Below, in pieces: positions 23,152 through 34,807 of a stretch of DNA of 64,000 nt (position 1 is its first letter; each line of letters starts with the position of its first letter). The DNA comes from Brugia malayi (lineage: Eukaryota > Nematoda > Chromadorea > Rhabditida > Onchocercidae). Position numbers and translations under genes: made by a program. Under the pieces are notes generated by a model. That model worked only from the letters and a program-made list of their open reading frames with translations, was not told the DNA's origin and did not search any database. Location: positions 11,699,721 to 11,763,720 of the forward strand of contig NW_025062479.1 in NCBI RefSeq assembly GCF_000002995.4. Direction: 5' to 3'.

Positions 23152-25298
23152 TTATTAAGTATGAAAGTGAGTTAAAAAACTACAAATAATTGGAATAATT
23201 TCTATGTCTAATTTTGATTTTCTTTAAAAAAAAATTTCAATAATCCGATTTTAATTAAAGTTTGCAATTTGAATAGAGATGGCAAGAAAGTGGAAAATAA
23301 GAACGATAATAAATAACGTAAATGCTGAGCCATTATGCAAATAGAAGATGCAAGGCATAAGTTGTTAGTAAATAGATAAGTGAAAATGGATTTCATTTTT
23401 TTTTTTCACAAATTTTAAGGAATAAAAATTAAAAAAAAAAAAGAAACTTCATTAATAGTGCGATGTTGCTAACACATCATTTCCTTCTTTCCTATTTGAA
23501 TAATTTGTGAAGACATATATATGCATACATGTATATATTTTTTGAATTTTGTTATAAAATCTATATTAATAATGTTGAGTCATTTTTTTCCTATTATTGA
23601 ATGTAAAATTGAGAATTTTAATAATATAAGATTAATTAGTCCATACTTTTTTTTTCAAGCATTAAAAAACCAATGGATAAAATGAAATTGGAATAGCAAT
23701 TGTAGAAAATGGACCATATCTTTTGATTAAATGGATTATTCTATAAATTAAAGCAAAAGGATAATAAAAGCAATACAAAAGAATCATTTCAAAGAATTAA
23801 AAATAAGAATAAAATGTTTTCAAAATAAGCGAAACATGTTTGATTTGCAAAAATTTCTAAATATTTCTCCTGACATCTCATTCGTTCTATTATTTCATTT
23901 CCTTTTTTACTTTATTATTATTTTTTTTTTTTTTCTTGAAATTTGTATTGTTTTTTTTTTTTTTTTTTTTTTTTACGGCAATTTGTAATATCTTGTGTTT
24001 TAATAAATTTGAAATTGTCTAAAACACTATTAAAAACTCTGAAAAAAATTTTTAAATTTAAAAATTCAGAACTAAAAATTTAAGAGAAATTAAAGAGAAA
24101 AAAAAGATTAAATATTACTCATTTTTTCCTGCATCAATTATTTCTTTTTTATAATTGGAGGAGATTTCAACGTTTTAGATTAACTATGTTTTTTGAACTG
24201 TCTACTTTTTTTTGGAGTTAATTTTTAATTATTTAACTAAAAGAAATGAGATTTATTTTTTTAATATATTTTGTAAAGAAATGTAAGGATGTGAAGAACG
24301 AGATGTTGAAGAATTTTAAAAATTTACTTCCTTTTTTTGTTTTTTTCATTTTTGATTTTTTCTGAGGAGTTACTTACATATCATTGTATTATACAGGATA
24401 CTGTTAGTGATATTTTAAGAAAAAAAAAAAATCAGGTGCAGGTTGAGAAATGTGGGAAGAAAAAGTGATACGACGGAATGGAAGAAGACTGATAGCAATG
24501 TGTGTCGTCAATTGACCTCATTTTGGTGAATTTAACTCCTCATATTATCAAAATTGGAGCACTCTCATTTATGCCAACATTTTCTTCATATTTTTATCAC
24601 ATTCCCTAACTAGCGGTTGACTGTTTATTACTTTTTCATTTGATGTAATTCTTAAATAAATCATAATAAACATAATTAATTAATAATTTCAATTCACAGT
24701 TCAAGTAATAATTTATTTTTGAATAGTGTAATTCAACAAATAAACTAATAATCAAATATGATTTAGTTGAAATAGCAAATAATTTTAATTCATAGTTCAA
24801 ATAACAAACAGTCATCTCTTGGAAATAAAAGATGAAAAAATTAAAACCTCTTTTTCTATTAGATAAAAATATGGTAGGCCACTTTTTTGAGTTATTATTC
24901 AAAAAAAAAAAAAAAAATACACTAGTAGATCAATATACTTTGATATATAAGATGATAGTTTCGAAAATTTTTGTTAAAGATTCCATAAGCTACATGAAAT
25001 TTAGAATAGTGTTTATTTTTTAATCAATTTCATTCATACTTTTAACTCTTTATAATATTTTAAAAGACGATTATGCTTAACATATTTAATAGTCTTTTTT
25101 TTTTCCTTTCTGATAAAATATCAAATTCAAACTCTTTATAAAAGTTTAATTATTTGTTGTAACATCAAATAAAATATATTAACATTGATTTAAGAAATTT
25201 TTTTAACTATTTTTAGCACTTAAATTACCGATGTTTTGATCAAACAACAGTAATAATAAAAATAAGGGAGGAGAAGGAGAAAAAAAAGAAATATATAT

Positions 25299-25451
25299 TT
25301 ATTTGGTAAATTCAAAGGTGTATGTAAACGCTGTTTCTTTAGATGTTTCCCTCAACAAGTTTTTTTCTGTCACTTCCTCCTCTTCTTCACATCCATTATC
25401 TTCATTTTCCATCGAGCATTTATTTCTTTGTGGCACACATTTATCGATGGT
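25299..25451 (-). CDS. orphan candidate 3'-terminal exon, acidic
   Basis: A TTTTATTTCAG acceptor is followed by about 50 codons with a protein-like, acidic composition (ENEDNGCEEEEEV) and three cysteines, ending in TAA just before an AT-rich stretch. It is better composed than the surrounding low-complexity frames. I could not find partner exons upstream on the minus strand between 25.5 and 26.8 kb, so it may be a chance frame or a gene remnant. Confidence 0.25.
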   Translation of the reverse strand, partial: TIDKCVPQRNKCSMENEDNGCEEEEEVTEKNLLRETSKETAFTYTFEFTK

Positions 25452-26773
25452 CTGAAATAAAATCAACCAGATGGGCAGAAAGTTCTTTTTCTGTGTTGCG
25501 GTTGGCATCTATACATTTTTATCAAAAAATTTTTTTCAAATAATGTAAAACATTCCTAGCTGATCATTATGTAGATTTTTGTTGATCCCATAAATTTGTT
25601 ACTAAATGGGAACAAAAAAAAGTATGAAAATGGATTAGAAGATATTTGAATTTCTTTCATTTTCAAGTAGGAAGAAGTGGATAAACGAAATATTTTGTAA
25701 ATTTTATTTTATTCAAATATATTTCTTCAATTAATGCTTATGTAAATAGATTAAATACGGATTGTATCATTTAGTCATAGGATTAGAGAGAATATATCTA
25801 TGATACAATTGCGCCATTACAGTAAAATGTCCTGTCTGTTAATTAACTATTAATCATTAACTGATTAATCAAGTCAAATCTGGTCATTTTGATATATAAT
25901 AGCTTAAATATTTATCCTGTAACAAGCTCAAACTGAAACTTCAATTTGATATATTCAAAATTTGAATTTCCTAAAATTTATCCTAACCCATCTAGTACTT
26001 CAAGAAGGCAAATGAAAACGAATAAATTTGCAATACTTTTTCATCAGTTATGCAGAGACGAAAATCTATTTGTGTCTATTTGCGCATTTTGTCAAGTCTA
26101 GTACTGTAATCTTTGTCTACTTATCACGCTTAAATTCGGTAATGCAACGAACAGTATATTAACGAAGTTATAACTTCTATAACATATTTAAATTTTGTTT
26201 GCTCATTCTATTGTCTTTAGAGATGACAAAAGATTAAAATTAATTACCTATTGGCTAATTTTGCAAAAATTTCGGCTACTTGCTTTAGGAATTTGATTTA
26301 TGTCAACTCTTTTTCCTTTTTTTGCAAAATGAAAGTTGAAAAATGACGTAAATACAATACCTTTCTGATTAATTTAATTATCGCTTTCCCTATTTGTCTC
26401 TCTGTTACCTACTGCTCTCCCTTTCTCACTTCCCACTTTGTAAATCATTGTTATCTTACTGACAACCATCGAAGTACAGCGCATACATTTCTGATTGTCT
26501 TTTCATTCCGATCTTTTATTTCTGCTGTATTCATGATAATACACATTTTTTTTCTTATTGATAATTTCGAATAATATTTGTTTCAATTCGAAAACTTTAG
26601 TAAATTTAAAATAAGAGGAACAAAAAAGGAAAAAAAAAAGGAAAATGAGAAATAATTTTCAGGGAAAATTTTGATCAATGATGGAATGACGATGATTGCT
26701 GCTCGAAACAGTCCCTCTGCACACTTAATTTCCTAAAATCTTGTTTTCTGTCAATAACCGAACATAAAAACAG

Positions 26774-29149
26774 ATGGAATTACTAAAAACGCTTGAAGAT
26801 CCAACGTTACGTATTGTGCACAAGGCAGCCAGTCAAATGGTGAACTCTTACATTTCAATACCAGAATTGCTTAAACTGTTCCATTAACGAGAATGTTGTT
26901 TAAATTCTTTTGAAACATTTTTCCCTTTTTTTTCATTCTCTCTCTTCTTTTTTTTCTTCAATTTTCTCTTTTATTATTTCTTCCATTTTGAACATATTTG
27001 TTAGTTCATTGAAATTTCATCCATTTAAATCCTTTGCTTTAATCATTAATTTGTTATCAAATTTGAAAAAATCCAATTTAAAAACAAAAAAAAAAAAAAA
27101 AATCAATTGAAATAACATTTTTTTTCTCACTAATCAGTTTTATATAGCTATTAGATTATGAAAATATGAAATTGTTGTTATATTTATTAATTTCTTCATT
27201 CAAAAATATTCTCTCACTGATTGATGTATGTTTTTTCTACTTTTACATTAACGGTGGAAAATTCACTTTCTGAAGTTACTATTTCATTTGAATGGAAAAT
27301 TCACACAATATTTGGTTTTTTTTTTTGCATGTTTGAAATATTTTCAGAGTTCTGAGACTGATGAAGATGTCTTGTTAGAGGAAGGGAAAACACGAATGAG
27401 ACGTTACAAAGCGTATACAGTGATGCAGAAATCCGGATTTCAGCATACCGAGCAAGTTTTCATATTTTGCTTTTTTTTTTTTTTTTGAATAAGTTAGACT
27501 CTGTGATTTAACAAAAAAAGTATATGCAAAATTAAAAAGAATGAAATTAGAATTAAAAGCAGGAAAGCAGATTCTTTCATTCTACTATGTAAATTTTATT
27601 CCTTAGGGCGAAAAAAAATTTAAGATATATATTTTATTTTTTTGATAAAAATATGCTATGAAATATCAGATTTGATCATTTATATGCCCTAGTTAAAATT
27701 CTATCGGAACAACCGACTGTTATATATAATCCGTATTAAATAAACATTATCAGTAATAGTAAAAAAAAGACCGCCTCTGAAATGTTCTGTGAATTTTAAA
27801 AGCTTGTAATTTTAATTTCAGTTATTTGTCAGTGATGATTAATTTATGTCGCGTTGAAATAGTCGTATCGTTGGGATTTCTGATTCACGGTTTTACATGT
27901 CCAGGTTTTGCTCAAGAATCTGCTTATCAGGGAACATGTCATATGAATGTGGTAGCTGCAGTTGTTGGTGCTACCACTGGTTGCATAGGACTTGGTGTTG
28001 TACATAGGTAAAAGATTTGATCAATTATTTGTTAAGTAATTCCTTCAATGATTATTTAGCAATCTTTTAAAGACTATGTAAAAGGATCATTATTATATCA
28101 GCTGCAGGAAGTTTGTTATCAGTGATAACAGCGGACACTTGGTTTGATCATCTTAGCAAAATGAACACCCTACCGGTTTTATCTGTACGTGAAATATGAA
28201 ATTGAATTTGGAAATCAAAGTTAATTTCAGGTATCGATGGAAAATGATGCTCATTATGTGGCTTGTACTATGCATTATATCAGCTGTGGGAAATTTGTTA
28301 TCAGTGATAACAACGGGCATTTGGCTTGATCATCTTAGCAAAATGAAAAGCCGTACAGGTCTTGTCAATGGTTTAAGTGGGATGATGCTTTTATGTTCTG
28401 TTGCTATTGGTTAGTATTGCATCTAGCGTATACTATGTATAATTTCTTTTTTTTTTTTTTTTTTTTATTGAATTCTATGCTTTTTTTAAAGTAGTTATCA
28501 AACTGTGGATTGTAAATTGACCAGTCATATGCCAATAAGATAGAAAAGACTGACAACACCAACCATCAATTCACTTCACTTAATTTTTCTCATGTTAAGA
28601 TTTACTGAAATATCCTAATTAATACTATAATTTTTTTTCAACTTCTGATAATACTTCTCACTGCTCCTTATGATCATCATTTGCTGTTCTTTTTTCTTGA
28701 ATTGCACATTTCGTCAGAAGTATTTTACGACTGTTTCTCTATTATGATATAGCACATTACATGAAAATGCATTTCACAGTAGAAACAAATATTACCCCAC
28801 TAATCACCAGTAGTTCTTTTTAGGTGTCTGCTTTATTCTCAATGCAGTAATGATATGCCATTTTTGGAATTTTAATTCGCAAAAGTATCAAGCTGTTGGA
28901 AAAATATCGGTAATATTTTACAAAATGATCGAAATAAGTGTGAGTGATGAAAAATCTTAATTTTTGGGAGAGCTTTTCCTCCAAAACTTTTTCAAACTCT
29001 TTTTTTGGAAATAAGGAACTTTTTCTTCACGTAAAATCATATTTTAGAAACGCCCACGTTCACTTATACGTCGTACCTCACGTACAAGCAGTGGTACAGA
29101 AAGAAAAGCGCGCTCTGAAAAATTTGCAAAAGGATACCACATTGTTTGA
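26774..29149 (+). CDS. four-transmembrane protein with basic Arg/Ser tail, family not recognised
   Basis: Six exons join in frame: 26774-26839, 27348-27451, 27822-28007, 28231-28409, 28824-28909 and 29048-29149, about 240 residues ending in TGA. The first exon starts at ATG (MELLKTLEDP...) and is the least certain; otherwise translation could start at the ATG in exon 2 (MRRYKAYTV). After an acidic leader come four hydrophobic helices: around VEIVVSLGFLIHG, VVAAVVGATTGCIGLGV, MLIMWLVLCIISAVGNLL, and the MMLLCSVAIG/VCFILNAVMI pair. The cytoplasmic tail is rich in Arg and Ser (KRPRSLIRRTSRTSSG) and could be phosphorylated. Intron 2 uses a GC donor (A|GCAAGT); GT alternatives break the frame. A decayed copy of part of exon 4 sits just upstream, in intron 3. 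The topology is tetraspan-like, but I see no CCG-type tetraspanin loop, so no family is assigned. Confidence 0.75.
28092..28190 (+). pseudogene. decayed duplicate of part of exon 4 of the tetraspan gene
   Basis: About 75-100 bp strongly similar to 28274-28372 in the next exon; for example tttgttatcagtgataaca is shared. It includes the counterpart of the segment ending in DHLSKM. The copy stays open in the same reading frame and is followed by a possible GTACGTGA donor, but it has no convincing acceptor and lacks the beginning of the exon. It lies 182 bp upstream of its parent, within intron 3. Confidence 0.7.
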
Positions 29150-29343
29150 TCTCACCTGTATGGGCTTTTTTTTCTAATTTGAATGATTCTACCTTCATTG
29201 TTGCTAGTTCGACATGTTGAATGATGTCTTCAATCGTGCGCATAAAGCAAGTTTGTGGGCACTATTCAACAAAAAAATTAAATATTTTCTATTCCTGAGT
29301 CTTTTCTAGAATCTTTTCAGAGGACTCGAACAGTCATGTTTTT

Positions 29344-29345
<2 letters not shown>

Positions 29346-29374
<29 letters not shown>
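29346..29374. repeat. short (TA)n tract between convergent genes
   Basis: About 29 bp of TA repeat just downstream of the exonuclease stop codon, in the 228-bp gap between the convergent tetraspan and exonuclease genes. Confidence 0.9.
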
Positions 29375-29376
29375 CG

Positions 29377-30754
29377 TTACAAATTTTCGAAAGTATGTTT
29401 CTCATCTATATAAATCGATGTATTTTGGAATACGTAACCACTCTTGCCAAGAGATCTTGTAATCTGACACATATTCCTCACGTCATCTATTCCACTATGC
29501 AATCGACCCTGAAGAGTGAAAGTTAACTTTTCTCCATATAGAAATGTGAAATGATAAAGATAACTTAGTTATCCCTATAAGCAGATAGGATTGCAAGATT
29601 ACTTTGGAAAGGGTAACATAACTGCTCAATACAAGAAAAAAAACAATAGGAAATAATCAAAGAATCAGTTTAGATTTTATATACAACCTTAAGCATGAAG
29701 ATTTGAAAATAAGGTAAAAACAGTATAAGCAATCAAAATTTAGTAAGCATACCAAATGATTTAGTTCTAAATCACGAAGCATTACCGCTAGAGACTTGGC
29801 GAAATAACCTTTACATTTGCAGAAGGCTTTTTTCAAATTGATCCATCTTTTGAAGTATCTAAAATCTGATTAACTCATAAAATAAAAAATTTCACAATGA
29901 AAGGAGCTTACCAAATAAATGCACTATGATCAAACCTAGGGTATTCCAGCCTAGCTCAGAAAGATTATTTCTCATATGGTAATTGTGACACTGCTAACAA
30001 ACGTAGTGAAATTAGACGACAACGCCGAAAACAATCTGTTTAAAAAATCATCTTTTTTAAAAACGATAATATTTAAGCCAACAAATCATTAAAAGGCTTG
30101 CTCTGGTAGCTCCAAATTTCTATAATTTGCTTCGCTGGGAAGCAATACACCAAGATCCCAATCACCAGATGTTACAAAAGTAAAAAGTGACTTCATCGAA
30201 TGATCGGTATTAATCAAATTCAAATCCAAGAGCCATTCATCAAAAGCATTTAGAACTTCCGGAAGACTCTCCTGACTTTCTACTGTTTCCTAAGAAGAAT
30301 TTTTATAGCAAATTATAATTAGCAAATTCAAATTTTCAGCAAAAATAAATCTTTGTGCAATCGGAAAACAAATGTAGTGTTAATGTACCTGTACAATTCC
30401 AGTAAGGTCAGTACAAAATGATGTCAAAATTGGTCGTTCGGTTGGTCTCACATATCGATGAAATCGACCAACTTCTTCCAAATTTTTCCCGGATAGCTGT
30501 ATGACAGGAAACTCGATTATCTCCTGAAATATACCATGTAATTTTAATTTGAATACTTCACTGAATAGTATAAACTATATGCAGAGAAGTCTTACTTGAT
30601 GGGGCATAATTTTCATTCCTTCTTCACATGTTGCTTCGAAATCGAGAATAAGGAAATAATCGAAATTTTGCTTATTTATGGCAAAAATATCCCGATTCAC
30701 TGTTTGCATTTTCGGAACTGAAGCACCATGCGCCAAGTGTTTCCAACTTCTTGC
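29377..30754 (-). CDS. ERI1/ERI3-family DEDDh 3'-5' exoribonuclease
   Basis: Exons on the minus strand, in coding order: 30596-30754, 30389-30523, 30102-30289, 29753-29858 and 29377-29508. They give 240 in-phase codons including the stop. All exonuclease motifs are present: ExoI DFEATCEE (catalytic D and E), the FCTDLTGI region, ExoII TSGDWD, the family string YFKRWINLKKAF, and ExoIII HSGID with its catalytic His and Asp. The family trims structured RNA 3' ends. Better-known members act in small-RNA turnover, 5.8S rRNA or histone mRNA processing; which role applies here is not visible. It looks like the bare nuclease domain without an N-terminal SAP domain, as in ERI3-like members. Translation may begin at the ATG at 30709 or in an unresolved upstream exon. 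The third intron uses a GC donor (A|GCAAGC). It is convergent with the tetraspan gene. Confidence 0.88.
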
Positions 30755-31814
30755 CTGAATACTTGATAAACTCTTTATCAAAAAATGATGTAAGCTTACA
30801 ATGATATTTCCTAACTACATAAAGAAAACTAGAAACGATGTCACTTACGATTCTTCTAAAAGTTTTGTAAACCATAAAGGCTCATAAGATTTGTAGATAC
30901 TATATGAACAGATTAAGCCAATTCAGAATTTGATAAAACTACCTTAGCAAAATGTCCACATGCAGTTGAGAATCTATACAAAGAAGAAAGTATAATATGT
31001 AAATGCGAATATTTTAGAACTGGATTCATTGGAACTCATTCATTCCTTAGCCACCAGCGAAATCTCACAGACACATAAGTAACGTGGCTTTGAAACCCGG
31101 TAACGTGTTGATTTCGCTGCCTGGAATCAGCATTCCAAGCTACTCAGATTGCAAAGAAAACATTCCGTCTATGGTGACAACCAACTGATGTAACAATTTC
31201 CATTATACATCAGCGATCTAAAACTTGTACATTTCCTTTCTGCTGCAATTAGCTAAAGGTCGTAAAATAATCAATGTATAGAAGTATATTAAAACATTTA
31301 TTTCTTTGAAAATTTTGGTTGTAGTTAATCTTGAAATACTTTTAATAAAATTTCAATATTAACATACCACTTACATGTGCATCGCTAACACCATCACAGA
31401 ACTAAGGCATCTGACAAAAAACATTTCATAAATTACGGTAAATTAAAAATGAAGTTTACATGAGATCACAGTGTGGCAAAATACAGAGAGTATGTTCGAA
31501 AAAAAGAAAAAATGAAACAGGCAGGACGATATGAATCACTCACCAGGATATCTAATAATGACTGCTAATCAAGGGAAAAATCCATGAGTTCTTTTGACAT
31601 ACTATATATCTTACAAAACAGTTGTCACGGAAGATTAGCAAAAATCTAAATGATAAATGATAAATTAAAAAAAAATAAACCGTACAATACCTGAAAACAA
31701 CGAGAATTTCGAAATATGGCAAAAGTACTTAGAGAACTGAAAGCATAAACAAATACAGTTGATACCAATTCAAAATATTGAAGAGCAAAAAAGAAAAGGA
31801 AATACGGATATTTG
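30755..31814. other. intergenic interval between exonuclease 5' end and BED/hAT gene 3' end
   Basis: About 1.06 kb. A short open piece near 30850-30890 with a GTAAGTGA donor could be part of an upstream exonuclease exon, but its phase does not join to 30754. Nothing else supportable is seen on either strand. Confidence 0.4.
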
Positions 31815-34654
31815 TTAAGCAAGTAGACTTTGTCCACCAGAAACTGTTTGCGTATATGATGATCGTAACAAAAGTAAGCTTGACAGGTGTTCCGGAGTTA
31901 ATTTCAAAACGTTCTGACTTTTATGGACTACACAAGCAGCTGGGATGGAAAGAAGAAATCGAGCCAACAGCGACAAATATGGAAATTGCGCCTGACCAAC
32001 AGTGGACCAAAACTGCAGCACATCTCTAAAAGAATTTTAATCGACTCAGCGTTAACAGAAAGGGTTGGCATGCTATTCTGGAAATGAACTATTTTTCTGT
32101 AATTAATCATTTAGAAGACGGGGGAGAAATTAAAATTAAAATTTGATAAATCTTTTTATAACTTTGATGTACCTGCAAACTATTTTAAATAAATAATGCG
32201 AATGAATACAAAGAAGTAGATAAACTGGTTGTCGAATAAATACGTAAATAAAGAAACCGATAATTTAACAGAAACAGAAGCAAACTTTGTTTGAGATGCT
32301 GGATACTGCGAACGTAAGTAACACTCCAATTCATCATCAATAACTGCATGATCTTCTAGTGAGCTCAAAAATGATATTCGCTTCTTTGGTGGCTCTCCAT
32401 CACTTGTACCTAAATTTTATTTTAAACTATAAACTTTATCAACCGGATATGTTAATTACTTAAAAGCAAGATGAACTGCAAACTTTACCAGAAAGAAATT
32501 CATCGCTTTTTAGATTTTTCATTTCAGATGTTCCGATTAATTTCCGTATTCTTGAGTAAGTTTGTGATCTAAAAATATGGCTTTCACATGACATAGTAGA
32601 ACACTTAGGAAGCCTGCACTGCGAGAAGTAAGTAAAATCTATTTGATGTTAGAAATTTTTCACAACTATCAATTCAAAGATAAAAAATCACATTCCGAAA
32701 AACGAAAAAAAAAAAACCTTTCTTCGTCTGAACAAATAATTGGAAGATGTTTGAGACGAGGATTCAACACAGTTGCCATACGATGCTCCGGCATAATTAC
32801 TGATTCCGTAGCACTTCTTAATACATTTTCCGTTTTCCGTCTCAGCGCACATGCCCAGCTCAATGTATCGTTATTGTTCACATCACCGTCATCATCTGAT
32901 GAGAATTCATGAATCAATGCGAACCATTCTGGTTGCACCTGATAAAGAAAATTCGTCATAAACCAATTGAGTTTAGTAAGTATATGAAATTCAGAAATGC
33001 AGCAACATACATCAGTTACTAAGCACATTGAGATATGTGATTTAAATTTCTAATTTAGAAGGAGTGATATATTAGTTATTACCATATGAAAAGATATTGT
33101 TGATTTATTATTGAAAATTGATGCCATAATATGAAATGGTTCCAAATATTTTCGTATTTCATCAGCAACTGACCAATCAATCGATCGTACCAGTACCATA
33201 ATATCTAAATGGTTGCTAAGTACTTCCATTACAATAAATAGCTTGATAGTGATAATTTCAGTAACATAAAATGCTATATAATTAACAGCGTTTGACTAAG
33301 AGATAACCACAAATATTGAAATGGCAAACACGAGATATTCAAGTCTTGTATATTATTCAAATGCTATTTACATTAAGTAGTACCGATGAGAACAAGTTAT
33401 TCTCGAGTTAATTTAAATCCGAAACAATATATAGTTACTAATTACTATGTATGAGATATTTTAGGCAATTAAAACGAAAGAAAATGTAAACAGTGATTAT
33501 AAACAAGGAATACCTGGATATTGTGAAATGGGCAAATGCTGAACGCAATCTTTAACGTACTTTAAGATTTCATAACCATAAAATAAGTAATCAAGTTGTC
33601 CAGCCCTTTTTTCAACTGGTGGATCAATCCAACGATCTAAGCCCAACTTTTCTATCGCAGCTAAAAAGAGAAATTATGAGCTAAGAAAGTAAATAGATGA
33701 CAGACAAATCAAAAGATTAACTTATAACCCAAAAATGTGCAATTTATGTTTCTGAGAATTTACGACGATATTCTTCCTGAAAATAAAGTAAATTAAGGAA
33801 GATTACCAACTATTTTCTGGCATTCCATAAAAATGGCAAACACATTGTGTCTCTGATCGCATAACTCTTCGAAAATTTCATGGATGAGCTGCAACAGACG
33901 ATTTTTAAATACAATTTATCTGAATATTCAAAATTTATCGGCAACTAATGCTATGATTATTTTAGCAAGATATGCTTAAATGGGCACTTTTAAGATAACT
34001 AAGAGTTTAAGTTCATAAAAAGTTACATTATTCAGTGTATAACATATACAGTAAAGATGAGCTTGTCCACTACAACTCGGAATGTTTTCCGTAACACATA
34101 AAAGCCTTTTAGATTCACCCGCTTCTCGGACCATTGTTCCCAATCTTGTTTTCATCTTTTCTATTGTATCAACACTGAAATGAATATTTCATGAGAAAAT
34201 TTACAAATTAAATCATGTGCAACAATAAAAACTAATTAAAGCTGTAGAAGTCAAAATTCTTTACTCTTCAGTTATACGAAAATCAAGCATTATCAAAGCA
34301 AAATGTCATTAATAAAGCAAAAGAGAAAACACAAATAAGACTTACTTCACAACACGATGTTTGTATTTCCATTCTGCTGTGATATAATTAGCTGAAATAA
34401 CAGCAATATCATCTTCATTTGCAACGCGCTCTACCGAAAACGAGAAACCAGATGTACGGGAAATCTGTCCTACTTCCGCAGTCAATTCTGACAGCATCAT
34501 TGCTGTGTTAGCCTCAATAACCTGTGAAAACAAAATATCAAACACGGTTTTTTAGATAGATTAAATAGATTAGATGAATTATATAGATATAGATAGATAT
34601 AGATATAGATAGATAGATAGATATAGATAGATAGATATAGATAGATAGATAGAT

Positions 34655-34697
<43 letters not shown>

Positions 34698-34744
34698 TAG
34701 ATAGATATAGATATAGATAGATAGATAGATATAGATAGATAGAT

Positions 34745-34807
<63 letters not shown>

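Larger units (their letters stand above)
17950..26773. other. gene-poor AT-rich interval
   Basis: About 8.8 kb without a convincing gene, apart from one candidate terminal exon at 25299-25451. It contains copy 1 of the 347-bp duplicated segment (22150-22496), a long TA dinucleotide run at about 23070-23150 and several poly-T tracts (for example around 23920-23975). Small open stretches here, for example at 18202-18429 and 21826-22077, are low-complexity and lack splice or start context. Confidence 0.55.

Noticed and set aside
24636..24902. Minus-strand frame with repeated YLN-ELKL pieces
   Set aside because: Two imperfect AT-rich repeats about 90 bp apart create it; there is no initiator context, no splice sites and the composition is low in complexity.
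8463..26773. Possible bacterial endosymbiont insertions in the deserts
   Set aside because: Composition is uniformly AT-rich with homopolymer runs and no long bacterial-like frames; nothing resembles transferred bacterial genes.
31778..32029. Plus-strand frame over the hATC exon
   Set aside because: It is antisense to the hAT C-terminal exon, which matches the family clearly on the minus strand.
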